This document shows, piece by piece, positions 18,043 to 27,647 of a DNA stretch of 64,000 bases. The stretch is from assembly GCF_004345735.1 (NCBI RefSeq), contig NZ_SLXL01000002.1, positions 372,001-436,000 on the forward strand. The letters are read 5' to 3'. Positions within the stretch are counted from its first letter, which is position 1. Every line of letters starts with the position of its first letter. The position numbers were made by a program, and so were the translations under genes. The notes below the pieces were generated by a model that was not told where the DNA came from, ran no database searches, and saw only the letters and a program-made list of their open reading frames with translations. The DNA is from Rhodovulum adriaticum (GTDB lineage: Bacteria; Pseudomonadota; Alphaproteobacteria; Rhodobacterales; Rhodobacteraceae).

Positions 18043-19260
18043 ATGGCGCTTGCCCCCAATGTCTACGACGCCGAACCGATCCCCGAGCAAGCCCGCGCCG
18101 AGATCGAGCGGTTGCTCGCATCGGGTGACCTGTTCCGCTATACCGCGCCCAAGGATGCGCCGGTCAGCCTGCTGGAACGGGAATTCGCCGAGTTCATGGG
18201 GGCGAAATACGCGGTCGCGGTCTCGTCCTGTTCGGCGGCGCTGTTCCTGTCGCTCAAGGCGCTGGACCTGCCGCGGGGCGCGCGGGTGCTGATCCCGGCC
18301 TTTACCTTTGCCGCGGTGCCGTCCGCCATCGTGCATGCCGATTGCCAGCCCGTCCTGGCCGAGGTCGGCGCGAACTATCGCCTGGACATGGACGATTTCG
18401 CCGCCAAGCTGGAGGATGACATTTCCGCTGTCATCATCAGTCACATGCGCGGCCATACCTCGGACATGGATGCGATCATGGACCTGTGCACCGCCCGCGA
18501 CATCCCCGTGATCGAGGACGCGGCCCATTCGCTGGGCACGCTGTGGCACGGCCGCAAGATCGGCACCATCGGCAAGATCGGCTGCTTTTCCTTCCAGTCC
18601 TACAAGCTGGTGAACGCGGGCGAAGGCGGCATCCTGATTACCGACGACGCCGACCTGGCCGCGCGCGCCATCATCATGTCCGGCGCGTATGAGCATAACT
18701 GGAAAAAACACCACGGGTTCCAGAACAGCTTTGCCCGCTGGCAGAACAAGCTGCCGTTGTACAACCTGCGCCTTCAGAACCTGTCCGCCGCGGTGATCCG
18801 CCCGCAACTGCCCGAGATCGAGCGCCGCGCGAATGACGGCCGGGCCAACCACGATTACGTGGCCGAATTGCTCAACCGCTCGCCCTGGCTGGACGTGCCC
18901 CCGCCGCTGGAACCCGAAACGCGGGCCCCGGATTCGATCCAGTTCAACCTGGTCGGCTTCGACAACGACGAAGAGGCAACCGCCTTTCAGGAGGCCGCCA
19001 AGGCCCGGGGCGTGTCGGTGCAGGTCTTTGGCCTGAGCCAGGACAACGCACGCGCCTATTGGAACTGGCAGTTCATAGAGGGGCCGATGCCCGACCTGCC
19101 GCAGACCCGTGCGATGCTGATGCGGGCCTGCGACACCCGCCTGCCCGCCCGCCTGACCCGCGACGACCTGGATTTCATCGCCACTGCGCTGGTCGAGGCC
19201 GCCGCCGCGGTCAAGGTCCGCGACGGTGCGCAGCCCCGGAGTGCGGGAACCGCGGCCTGA
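18043..19260 (+). CDS. DegT/DnrJ/EryC1/StrS family PLP aminotransferase
   Basis: A 405-residue PLP-dependent protein of the sugar-aminotransferase family. VSSCSAALFLSLKALDL, PAFTFAAVPSAIVHA and IEDAAHSLGTLWHG lie in order, and the Schiff-base Lys is in FQSYKLVNAGEGG near residue 188. The family usually aminates keto-sugars, but no other sugar genes are nearby; instead an amino-acid importer and an amidotransferase precede it. The 149-bp upstream spacer is AT-richer than its surroundings, suggesting its own promoter. The specific reaction is unresolved. Confidence 0.85.
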   Translation: MALAPNVYDAEPIPEQARAEIERLLASGDLFRYTAPKDAPVSLLEREFAEFMGAKYAVAVSSCSAALFLSLKALDLPRGARVLIPAFTFAAVPSAIVHADCQPVLAEVGANYRLDMDDFAAKLEDDISAVIISHMRGHTSDMDAIMDLCTARDIPVIEDAAHSLGTLWHGRKIGTIGKIGCFSFQSYKLVNAGEGGILITDDADLAARAIIMSGAYEHNWKKHHGFQNSFARWQNKLPLYNLRLQNLSAAVIRPQLPEIERRANDGRANHDYVAELLNRSPWLDVPPPLEPETRAPDSIQFNLVGFDNDEEATAFQEAAKARGVSVQVFGLSQDNARAYWNWQFIEGPMPDLPQTRAMLMRACDTRLPARLTRDDLDFIATALVEAAAAVKVRDGAQPRSAGTAA

Positions 19261-19281
19261 CGGCGGCGCGCCCCCGGTCGG

Positions 19282-20598
19282 TCAACCCTCGCGCAGGGCG
19301 CGGTCGAAATAGACCGCAAGCGGTTGCAGCAGATAGGACAACGGCGTGCGGTCGCGGGTTCGCAGGAACACCTCGACCGGCAGACCGGGCATCAGTTCGA
19401 TATCCGGCAGTGCGGCCAGCGCTTCGGCCTCGGGCAGGATCACCACCTCGTAATAGCTGGCGCCAGTCGCCTGGTCGGTCAGCACATCCGCCGACAGGCG
19501 CACCACCTCGCCCGGCAGGTCGGGCGTGGTTCGCGTGTCGTATGTGGTCAGCTTCAGCGACACCGGCTGACCGGGATAGACCTGGTCGATATCGACGGGG
19601 TTGATCCGTGCAGAAACCTGCAAGGGCTGCCCGCCCGGCACCACGTACATCAGCGGCTCTGCCGGCTGAACCACCGCCCGCACCGCAAACACCTTGGAGC
19701 CGAAGACGACGCCATCGGCGGGGCTGCGCACCTCCAGCCGGGCCAACTGCTCGGCCAGGCTTAGCCGGCGTTCCTGCAGGGCGATTTCGCTGTATTGCAG
19801 ATCGCGCAATTCGCTGATCGCCTCTTCGCGGCGGCGATCCGTCAGACGCAGCGCGCGCACGGACAGTTCCGAAATGCGGGCGCGGTTTTCGGCGATCTGG
19901 GCATCCAGCCGGCCGATATCCCCGTCCAGACGCGCCTGTTCGCGCTGCAATTCCAGCACCTGCCCGATTGGCACCAGGCTTTGGGCGAACAGGGTTTCCT
20001 TGTCGGCCAATTCCCGTTCGATCAGCGACAACTGCCGTTCAAGGGCGGCCACCTGCGCCCGTATCCCCGCAATCTGGTTGTCGATCTGGATCTTCTGTTC
20101 CTCAATCTGGTTCAGTTCCTGGGCAAGCGAGGCCCGCCGCGCGGCAAACAGGCTTTTCTGCCCATCGACCTGCCCCCGCACCCAGTCCGCATCCAGATGG
20201 GCAAAGCCGGTCACCGCCGGGAATACCGGCGCCTCGGCGCCGTCACGCTCTGCGATCAGGCGGCCCTTGCGCACCTCGATTTCCAGTAATTGCCGTTCCA
20301 CGATGGCCAATTCCGAGCGCAGGAACGTCCCGTCCAGCGTCACCAGCACATCCCCCGCCGCGACCCTGTCGCCATCCTTGGCATGGATCGCGCCTACGAC
20401 GCCGCCGTCCTGATGCTGCACGACCTGGCGTTCGCTTTCCACCTTGACCGTGCCCGAGGCGACGACAGCGCCAGCGATATTCGTAAAGACCGCCCAGCCC
20501 CCCAGCCCCGCGAACAGCAGGGCAAGCGCGAGATAGCCCACCGCAAGCGGCAACCGGGCGCCGAAACGTGCGGGGACGTTTTCCTGTGGCCTGCTCAT
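19282..20598 (-). CDS. Type I secretion periplasmic adaptor (HlyD/PrtE family)
   Basis: A 438-residue membrane-fusion protein linking the inner-membrane ABC exporter to an outer-membrane TolC-type channel. One N-terminal membrane helix (ALALLFAGLGGWAVFTNIAG, about residues 20-40) is followed by a long coiled-coil hairpin (around residues 80-300, rich in EELRE/LE heptads) between lipoyl-type halves, and a C-terminal beta domain. The ATG overlaps the preceding ABC gene stop (ATGA). No TolC gene is in the window. Confidence 0.9.
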   Translation of the reverse strand: MSRPQENVPARFGARLPLAVGYLALALLFAGLGGWAVFTNIAGAVVASGTVKVESERQVVQHQDGGVVGAIHAKDGDRVAAGDVLVTLDGTFLRSELAIVERQLLEIEVRKGRLIAERDGAEAPVFPAVTGFAHLDADWVRGQVDGQKSLFAARRASLAQELNQIEEQKIQIDNQIAGIRAQVAALERQLSLIERELADKETLFAQSLVPIGQVLELQREQARLDGDIGRLDAQIAENRARISELSVRALRLTDRRREEAISELRDLQYSEIALQERRLSLAEQLARLEVRSPADGVVFGSKVFAVRAVVQPAEPLMYVVPGGQPLQVSARINPVDIDQVYPGQPVSLKLTTYDTRTTPDLPGEVVRLSADVLTDQATGASYYEVVILPEAEALAALPDIELMPGLPVEVFLRTRDRTPLSYLLQPLAVYFDRALREG

Positions 20599-22343
20599 CC
20601 CGTGGCCTCCCGCGGGGCCGCCGCCGCCGTCCCCATGGCGCGCTGCACATCACTGGCATTCTTCATCATCGCGCGCACCACCTCGTCGCGGGGGCCAAGC
20701 GCCTTTTGACGGCCCCCATCCAGCACCAGCAAACGGTCGCAGACCGCAATCGCCGAGGGTCTGTGGGTCATGATCAACACCGATTTGCGGGCCTTTTTCA
20801 TGTCGGCCACAACGGCGTTCAGTGCCTCGGACCCTTCCGCATCCAGGGCCGAGTTTGGCTCGTCCAGGACCAGCAGCACCGGGTCGTGATAAAGCGCCCG
20901 CGCCAGGGCCAGCCGCTGCCGCTGCCCCCCTGACAAAAGATGTCCGCCTGCACTCAACTCTGTGTCGTAGCCCTCGGGCAGGCGCAGCACGATTTCGTGG
21001 ACGCGGGCCAGTTTGGCCGCCTCGACCACGCGGGCGGCATCGGGTTCCTGTGCCATATGCGCGATATTCTCGGCCACGGTGCCATCGAAGAACCGCACAT
21101 CCTGCGGCAGGCAGCCGATGTGGCGGCCAAGGATCTCGGGCGCGTACTGATCCAGCGTCGCCCCGGCCAGCCGAACCTGCCCCGCCGCGGGCTGCACCAG
21201 GCCCAGGATCGCGCGCGCCAGGCTGGTCTTGCCTGCACCGCTCTTGCCGATCACGCCCAGGGCCTCGCCGGGGGCAAGCTCGAAATCGATGCCTTGCAGA
21301 ACCGGCGGGGCGCCGTCGGCATCGCTGCGCAGCGCCAGGCCCGACACTTTCAGGCGCGCCTCGGGGCGGGGCAACTCGGTCGGGGGGCGCCGTGCGGGCA
21401 ATGCCTCCAGGAACTCGGCCAGGCTGCGCCAGGCGGTTCGGGCCCGCTGGATCGTCGGCCATTGGCCCAGGATCTGTTCGACCGGCACCAGCGCCCGGCC
21501 CAGCAGGATGGAACTGGCAATCATTGCGCCGGGCGTCAGCTGGTTGCGCAGCACCAGCCACGCGCCAAGTGCCAGCATCGCCGATTGCAGAAACAGGCGG
21601 AACGCCCGCGAAAAGCTGGTAAAGGTGCCGCCCCGGTCATTGGCGCGCAGGGCGGCCTCGCCCGCGCGGTCCTGCACCTGTGCCCAGCGTTCGGCCAGCA
21701 CCGGCGCCATGCCCTGCGACCAGACCAGGGCGCCGCTTTCCTCGGCCTGCCGGGCCAGGCGCTGCGCGCCGTGGCCGATGCGCTGTGCCTCGTCCAGGGC
21801 GCGGCGGCTAAGCAACTGGTTGATCACCGAAACCACGATCAGCAGCGCGCCCCCCGCCACGGCCAACCACCCCATCAACGGGTGGAACAGGAAAATCGCC
21901 GCCAGGAAAAGGGGCGTCCAGGGCAGATCGAACAGCGCCAGAAAGACCGGGGAGGCGCTGAGATTGCGCAGCGCGTCCAGATCGTACAGGGCAGCCGTTC
22001 CCGGCCCCTTGCCCCCCCGCAGCGCCGCGCGTTCCACCACCGCGACAAAGACCCGCCGGTTCAAGAGGGTTTGCAGCCGCGTCCCGATCCGGGCGGCAAC
22101 GCGCCCGCGCGCGTAATCCAGCAGCCAGTAGAAAAGGTACAGCGCCGCCACCAGGATCAGCAGCGCCAGCAGCGTTTCTTCGGAGCGCGAGCTGAGAACC
22201 CGGTCATAGACCTGCAACATGAAAAGCGGGCCGGTCAGCATCAGCAGGTTGGTGAACACGCTGAACAGCACAACGGCCACAAACAACGCCCGGCCCCGGA
22301 TCCGGCCCAGGCTCACCTCGGGGGTGTCTTCCCTCACAGCCAT
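20595..22343 (-). CDS. Type I secretion system permease/ATPase (PrtD family)
   Basis: A 582-residue ABC exporter half-transporter. The start MAVREDTPEVS was chosen because AGGTGG lies upstream. About 250 residues of membrane helices (from FVAVVLFSVFTNLLMLTGPL) precede the nucleotide-binding domain, with Walker A GKSGAGKTSLARAI near 366, signature LSGGQRQRLALARAL and Walker B LLVLDEPNSALD. No C39 peptidase or RTX-handling domain is present, as in PrtD/AprD. It is translationally coupled to the HlyD gene and lies 207 bp downstream of the nuclease gene, its probable cargo. Confidence 0.92.
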   Translation of the reverse strand: MAVREDTPEVSLGRIRGRALFVAVVLFSVFTNLLMLTGPLFMLQVYDRVLSSRSEETLLALLILVAALYLFYWLLDYARGRVAARIGTRLQTLLNRRVFVAVVERAALRGGKGPGTAALYDLDALRNLSASPVFLALFDLPWTPLFLAAIFLFHPLMGWLAVAGGALLIVVSVINQLLSRRALDEAQRIGHGAQRLARQAEESGALVWSQGMAPVLAERWAQVQDRAGEAALRANDRGGTFTSFSRAFRLFLQSAMLALGAWLVLRNQLTPGAMIASSILLGRALVPVEQILGQWPTIQRARTAWRSLAEFLEALPARRPPTELPRPEARLKVSGLALRSDADGAPPVLQGIDFELAPGEALGVIGKSGAGKTSLARAILGLVQPAAGQVRLAGATLDQYAPEILGRHIGCLPQDVRFFDGTVAENIAHMAQEPDAARVVEAAKLARVHEIVLRLPEGYDTELSAGGHLLSGGQRQRLALARALYHDPVLLVLDEPNSALDAEGSEALNAVVADMKKARKSVLIMTHRPSAIAVCDRLLVLDGGRQKALGPRDEVVRAMMKNASDVQRAMGTAAAAPREATG

Positions 22344-22505
22344 CCCGACCACCTGCAAATGCGCGCCATCCCCTTGCACGCCATCGCGGCGGCGGGTGGG
22401 CGCGGCGTTCTTCTATCGGTTTCGTTCGTCACACCAAGACCTTTCGCGGATCGGGCTGCGCGCGGGCGGACAGGATCGGCCCAACGCGGCGCCCGAAAGA
22501 AGACA

Positions 22506-22524
22506 CCGGCGCCCAGGGCGCCGG
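22506..22524 (-). terminator. Terminator after the nuclease/nucleotidase gene
   Basis: The stem CCGGCGCC, loop CAG, GGCGCCGG lies 27 bp beyond the stop of the minus-strand nuclease gene. On that strand it is followed by TGTCTTCTTTC. It would separate the nuclease transcript from the type I secretion genes. Confidence 0.65.
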
Positions 22525-22550
22525 CATCCGTTTCTATCGGGTCTGCCCGG

Positions 22551-25500
22551 TCAGACGGCCAGCAGGAACTCGTCCACCATCTCGCCCAGTTCCAGGCCCG
22601 ACTGGTAGTCGAGGTTCTGGATGCGCATGTCCTCATCCCGGCCGGTATCGGCCTCGGCGTAGGGCGTGCCTGCCTCGGGGGCGTGGAATTCCAGCAGGTA
22701 CTCGGCCAGCGCGTCCTGTTCGGTGAAGTCCTGCGCAAAGATCGCCGAACCGTTGGCGTAGGTTTCCACCTCCTGATCCGACAGGTCGTCGAACTCGAAC
22801 CAATCGGGGAAGGTGTAGCCATCGCCGCCACCGGCCAGGAAGTTCAGGGTGACCACGCCGAATTCCTGCTCGGCGGCGGCCTCGTTGGCCACGCCGTCCT
22901 GGGCAAGAACTTGGATGATGTTGCCGTCCCCATCAACCACGGCCGCGTCGACGATCCGGTAATCGGTTTCGCCCTCGTTGTCGTAGCTTTCGAAGGAGAA
23001 CATCAGCCCCGAGGTCTGGATGAACTGGCCGGCAACCCGCGGCAGCGCGTCGATGCCATGCTCGATGGCGGCCAGCAGTTCGGCGCCATCCATCAGGCCG
23101 ATCGCCAGACCGTTGTTGAAGGCCAGCGTCGTGGCGATGTCGTTCTCGCTGATGCCACCCTCGGGTTTCACAACGGTGCCGGTCTCGTCCAGGATTTCCT
23201 GGTTGACGGTGCGCACCGCCTCGGAACCGCCCGGCGGCACCAGGGTCTGGCCGATCGAGGCCCGGATACCGCCGCCGTTCTTGATCGAGACAACGAACTC
23301 CACATCCTCGAACACCGTGCCGGTGCCGTCAAAATACTCGTTCACGTACCACAGGTTCGCGTCAGAGCTGAGGTTGCCCAGGTTGGTTTCCTGGGTCCGC
23401 ACGCCATCGGGGTCCGTGGCGGTGTCGACACCCGAGCGGTTGCCGTTCAGGAAGACCTCGGAGACACCCAGGACGTTGCCCTCGGTTTCCAGGATCTGCT
23501 GTTGAACCGCATCGGCCAGGCGCTGAACCTCGGGATCGACCAGATCCTCGGCGCCCAGGGCCGCGACGCCGGCGTCATCGGTGGCATAGGCGCCCGAGAC
23601 CTCGGCGTCGTAACTTTCGGCGATGATCTCGCCATTAGCGTCGAAGTCGATGACCAGCCGGCCGACATACTTGTAAGAGCCGTCGGTGTTGACCACCGCC
23701 GTCTGACCCCCGTCGGCATTTTCCACGAAGATCGGGTATTCGCCCTGGGCGGTGTCCCCGTCACGCAGGCGGTCGTTTTCGTCCATCAGGCGGGTGTTGG
23801 ACCCGCCCGCGACGATGATGTCGACCCCCGACAGGCGGCTGGCCAGTTCCACCTCGATGTCGATCTGCTGCATGTGGGCCAGCAGGATGACCTTGTCCAT
23901 CCGCGGGTTGGCCTCCAGCAGGGCGTCCACCTCGGACTGGATTTCAGCGGCCAGCGCGTCCAGCTCGTCGGCAGTCGGCACCGTATCGGCCCACTCGGGC
24001 GAGATGGTGACATCGTCCGGGCTGGAAATCCGGTCCAGCGTCGGCGTGGTAGCGCCCACAACCCCGATCGGTTCAAAGTTCTCGTAGACCACGGTCGAGG
24101 TGGTCACGGTCCCCTTGACCAGTTCCGACCACTGGCCGCCCTCGGCCTCCAGCGGGGCCAGGTTCGCATCGGTCGAGACATCGAGGTTGGTCGAGAGATA
24201 GGCGAACTCGGCGCCCTGGAACTCGCGGTAGAACAGGTCGGTGCCTAGGAAGTAGAACGGATCATCGAAGAGTTCACCGAACCGTCCGGCGGCCGAGCCG
24301 TCGATCAGCGCGGCAAGCGCCTCGGTGCCGAAGTCGAACTCGTGGTTGCCGAAGGCAATCGCGTCGAAGCCCAGTTCGTTCTGGATCTGCATGTCGGCAA
24401 CACCGCCAGCGCCGAACAGCGCCTCGGAGGCCGAGTAGAACAGGCCCGGAATGAAGGCATCGCCCGAGGACAGGCGGATCGTGTTGTCCACCTGGCCGTC
24501 ATCGCCCAGGTCCTGCGCCTCCAGCGCGTTCATCACGGCCGAGAGGTTCGGCGCATCGAAGACCGAGTTGGCACCCCCCTCCTGGTCGGCGACGTGCAGC
24601 AGTTCCAGCGTGTAGTCCGAAACCCGGATGTCCAGGTCGGTGACGTATTCGACCTGCGTGCCATCCTCGGCGGTGCCGCCAACGGTGACATCCAGCGACA
24701 GGTCGGCCAGATCCCAGCGAGAGTTGACCAGCAGCGCCTCGCGATCTTCCGACAGGCGGGCCAGCCCCTGGTAGGCACCGTCGTCGTCACGCAGGATCAG
24801 CCAGCGGCCGGGCCAGGTGAACTCCATCCCGTTGACGCCCAGGATCTCGTAGCCCTCGGGGTCGTTGCCCAGAACATCGACGCGCTGGAAACCGAACTTG
24901 TCGATCACCGCGACATCGTCCATCGGCAGTTGTTCCAGATCCAGACCCACCATGATCGGGTCGTGGTCGCTGGCACGGAACGGATCGGTTTCGTCGTACA
25001 GATCCTGGTCGCCCGCCGGGGTGGGCTCATAGCTTTGGTCGTAGTCAAAGACCGTGGCGAAGGGCGAGTTCGCGTTCCACACCGCGGCGTCGAAATCACC
25101 GTTCGCGGTGTCGCAATCAAAGGCGGTGCCCTTGCCCATCACATAGTCCAGCGTGCCCCACTCGCCGCCGAAGACGTAGGACGAGGTGTCCGCGCCCTGA
25201 TCGGCCGCCAGGGTGTTGACGTAACCGGCCTCTTGCAGGGCTGCCAGCGGATCCTCACCGGCGTAAGAGTTCAGGTCGCCCACGATCAGCGTGTTCTGCG
25301 CATCGACCCCGGTCGGGTTGGTGTCCAGCCAATCGGCCAGTTCGGCCGCGGCCTTGGCGCGGGTGTCGTTCCAGAAGCCCTGGCCGTCGCCTTGGTCGCT
25401 GTCCGGGTTGGACGCGTCGCCAGCATCCAGCCCCGACGATCCCTTGGACTTGAGATGGTTCGACGACACGGTGATGACCTGACCGGCGGCGCCGCCCTCG

Positions 25501-27380
25501 ACCACCTCGAAGCTGGCGGTGACGGCAGGGCGGTTCCGCACGTCGCCGGTTTCGTTGGGATCCAGGAATTCCGCGCTGGCCAGTACGGCGGTTTCGCCGA
25601 CCTGCTGCACGACATCCTGCTTGTAGATGATGCCGTTGGTGATCGGCTGCTGCTGTTCGGCGTCCGGGAAATCGTCCCCGATGCCGGTCAGGCCGGTGGC
25701 CACATAGGCGTAAACCTCGGCACCCAGCTGGTCGTTCACCGCCTCGACCAGCGCGGCAACGGCGCTGTCATGGCTGTTGTTTTCCAGTTCCTGCAGGCCC
25801 AGAACATCCATGTCCAGCGCGACGATCTGGTTGGCCAGCTTGGTCAGCTGACGGTCATATTCGCTGGTGCTATCGGCGCCGCGCGGGTCGTCGCCGGTTT
25901 CGGTCTCGGCCCCGTAGGTATCGATCGTGGTGAAGAGGTTCAGCACGTTCAGGGAACCGACCTTCAGGTCGCCCTCGATCTGCGGCGGGGTTTCCTGCAG
26001 GACATCGGTGTCCTGATAGTCGCCTCGCGCGCCGCGCACTTCCAACTCATCGCTGTTGAACGAGTTGAAGTCCACCGACATCACCCCGGTCACGTTGGTC
26101 AGCGTATCCCCCATGGAGAAGGTATCGGTGCCATCCAGCGACCCGTCGTTGCCGTCGATCACCTCGATATCGGCCGGGTTCTGTTCGTCATAGCGATCCG
26201 AACCATCGTCGATGAAGACCGAGCGGTTGGCGTTCGCCTCGCTGTAGGCCTGGTAGACATAGGCATCCGCAGTGCCCGGCGTGATGACCTGCGTGTATTG
26301 CTGCAGCTTGCCACCCTCGGACACCATGTACTGGTTGTCGCGCGCCAGGTAGTAGGTTTCGGTGACGGTCACCTCGTCCATCGAAACCAGCATGCCCTCA
26401 AGCTGTTCGCGCGCATCCGCATCGACAGAGAACAGGTCGGTCGCCGTGACCAGGGCGCTGTTGTCGCCCGCATCGGCGATTTCGTAAGAGGACAGGGCGA
26501 TCTGGGTCTGACCGCCGAACTCGCCCGCCGTGCCGGTCACCGAAACGATCTGGCCCTCGGCCACATCGCCCGGGTTCAGGCCCGGCGCGTAGATGAAGAT
26601 CCCCTCGGAGGTGGTGGCATCCGCATCCGCATCGGCATCCTCTTCCTGCAGGAAGAAGCCCTCGATCTCGTTATCGCCCAGGAAGACGCGGGTCACCACG
26701 CCCTCGACCGTGACGGTCCGGCCGGCAAGCTCGGTGGACTGGCCGCCGCCCTGAACCGCGTGGATCATCACCAGGGTTTCGGGCGCCTCTTCGCCACCAT
26801 TGCCGTTGTCCTCGGCGGGGCCGGCCGGGGTGGGGGTGTTTACCGCGGGGTCGTTGGTATAGCTGGAAATCCCGTAATCGTCGCGGGCGGCCGCGACCTC
26901 GGGGCCGACCAGGCGGTAGACACCGGCCTGAACGCTGCTGCCGCCAAAGGCCTCGATCTCGACCAACCCTTCAAAGGCAGAGGCATCCGCCGCGTCGCCG
27001 TCAGAGAAGAACACACCGTCAAGTACGGTTTCGCTGCCGGTGATGGCCTCGCCCGACAGGGTCGAGGTCTGAACCAGCGCAACGGTGTAAGAGGAATTCT
27101 CGATCCAGTTGTCCGGGATCTCGACATCCGGGGTGACGCCATAGGTGCCCAGCACGCTGGCATTGCCGACAAGGAAATAGCCGTTGTCGCCGATCGTGTC
27201 GCCGGCACCGAAATCGACACGACGGTCGATCGTGCCATAGCTGCCGCCGTCATCGCTTTCGACGACGATCAGGCTCAGCCCATCCAGGCTGGCGCCGGGC
27301 GTACCGATCAGTTCCACGAATTCGATATCAGCGCCGGTCGTGCTGCCGACGATTTCGTTCAGGCGAAAAGTGATGCTCAC
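22551..27380 (-). CDS. Secreted multidomain ExeM/NucH-like nuclease with 5'-nucleotidase
   Basis: A 1609-residue acidic extracellular enzyme. The GTG at 27380 was chosen because GGGAG lies 7 nt upstream; the longer frame lacks a site. It opens with a lamin-tail-like domain (FVELIGTPG), then an OB-fold-like region (VTGTAGEFGGQTQIALSSYE). The endonuclease/exonuclease/phosphatase domain spans about 470-810 (VGSLNVLNLF, LQELEN, GDLNSY, SDHDPI). A metallophosphatase domain follows (LELLHVADQEGG, GNHEFDFG near 1012), then the 5'-nucleotidase C-terminal domain. It has no N-terminal signal peptide, and a type I exporter is next door, so type I secretion by a C-terminal signal is likely. I see no clear RTX nonapeptides. 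It should degrade extracellular DNA and dephosphorylate nucleotides. Confidence 0.9.
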   Translation of the reverse strand: MSITFRLNEIVGSTTGADIEFVELIGTPGASLDGLSLIVVESDDGGSYGTIDRRVDFGAGDTIGDNGYFLVGNASVLGTYGVTPDVEIPDNWIENSSYTVALVQTSTLSGEAITGSETVLDGVFFSDGDAADASAFEGLVEIEAFGGSSVQAGVYRLVGPEVAAARDDYGISSYTNDPAVNTPTPAGPAEDNGNGGEEAPETLVMIHAVQGGGQSTELAGRTVTVEGVVTRVFLGDNEIEGFFLQEEDADADADATTSEGIFIYAPGLNPGDVAEGQIVSVTGTAGEFGGQTQIALSSYEIADAGDNSALVTATDLFSVDADAREQLEGMLVSMDEVTVTETYYLARDNQYMVSEGGKLQQYTQVITPGTADAYVYQAYSEANANRSVFIDDGSDRYDEQNPADIEVIDGNDGSLDGTDTFSMGDTLTNVTGVMSVDFNSFNSDELEVRGARGDYQDTDVLQETPPQIEGDLKVGSLNVLNLFTTIDTYGAETETGDDPRGADSTSEYDRQLTKLANQIVALDMDVLGLQELENNSHDSAVAALVEAVNDQLGAEVYAYVATGLTGIGDDFPDAEQQQPITNGIIYKQDVVQQVGETAVLASAEFLDPNETGDVRNRPAVTASFEVVEGGAAGQVITVSSNHLKSKGSSGLDAGDASNPDSDQGDGQGFWNDTRAKAAAELADWLDTNPTGVDAQNTLIVGDLNSYAGEDPLAALQEAGYVNTLAADQGADTSSYVFGGEWGTLDYVMGKGTAFDCDTANGDFDAAVWNANSPFATVFDYDQSYEPTPAGDQDLYDETDPFRASDHDPIMVGLDLEQLPMDDVAVIDKFGFQRVDVLGNDPEGYEILGVNGMEFTWPGRWLILRDDDGAYQGLARLSEDREALLVNSRWDLADLSLDVTVGGTAEDGTQVEYVTDLDIRVSDYTLELLHVADQEGGANSVFDAPNLSAVMNALEAQDLGDDGQVDNTIRLSSGDAFIPGLFYSASEALFGAGGVADMQIQNELGFDAIAFGNHEFDFGTEALAALIDGSAAGRFGELFDDPFYFLGTDLFYREFQGAEFAYLSTNLDVSTDANLAPLEAEGGQWSELVKGTVTTSTVVYENFEPIGVVGATTPTLDRISSPDDVTISPEWADTVPTADELDALAAEIQSEVDALLEANPRMDKVILLAHMQQIDIEVELASRLSGVDIIVAGGSNTRLMDENDRLRDGDTAQGEYPIFVENADGGQTAVVNTDGSYKYVGRLVIDFDANGEIIAESYDAEVSGAYATDDAGVAALGAEDLVDPEVQRLADAVQQQILETEGNVLGVSEVFLNGNRSGVDTATDPDGVRTQETNLGNLSSDANLWYVNEYFDGTGTVFEDVEFVVSIKNGGGIRASIGQTLVPPGGSEAVRTVNQEILDETGTVVKPEGGISENDIATTLAFNNGLAIGLMDGAELLAAIEHGIDALPRVAGQFIQTSGLMFSFESYDNEGETDYRIVDAAVVDGDGNIIQVLAQDGVANEAAAEQEFGVVTLNFLAGGGDGYTFPDWFEFDDLSDQEVETYANGSAIFAQDFTEQDALAEYLLEFHAPEAGTPYAEADTGRDEDMRIQNLDYQSGLELGEMVDEFLLAV

Positions 27381-27647
27381 AGGAATACTCCCAAATCCCC
27401 TAGGCGGCCCAGACACGGCCGCGCGCCCGGCCCCCAATTACGGCCGCATTTCCACCCCCTGATTCACGATCGGGAGGTGCCAGTTCACAGACGGGACTTG
27501 GATGACGGCGGTGTGTGACAATTCGCCCTAGAAAAGTTAAATGTTTTGCTACAATGGCCGGGCGGCTGCACCAGCCAGGCCCGCGCACCGCAACGCTGGC
27601 CGCGCTGCCCCAAGGGGCGGCACAGCCAGCGCCTGTGGGTCAGGGCG

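Noticed and set aside
20940-27518. Two very long plus-strand open frames across the type I secretion ABC and nuclease genes
   Set aside because: They lie opposite genuine genes with clear family motifs, lack ribosome binding sites, and their products show no recognisable domain.
27381-27647. A possible Pho box upstream of the nuclease gene
   Set aside because: Only loose TTGTCAC/GTCA half-sites with the wrong spacing are present; phosphate control of the nucleotidase would be attractive but is not supported by the sequence.
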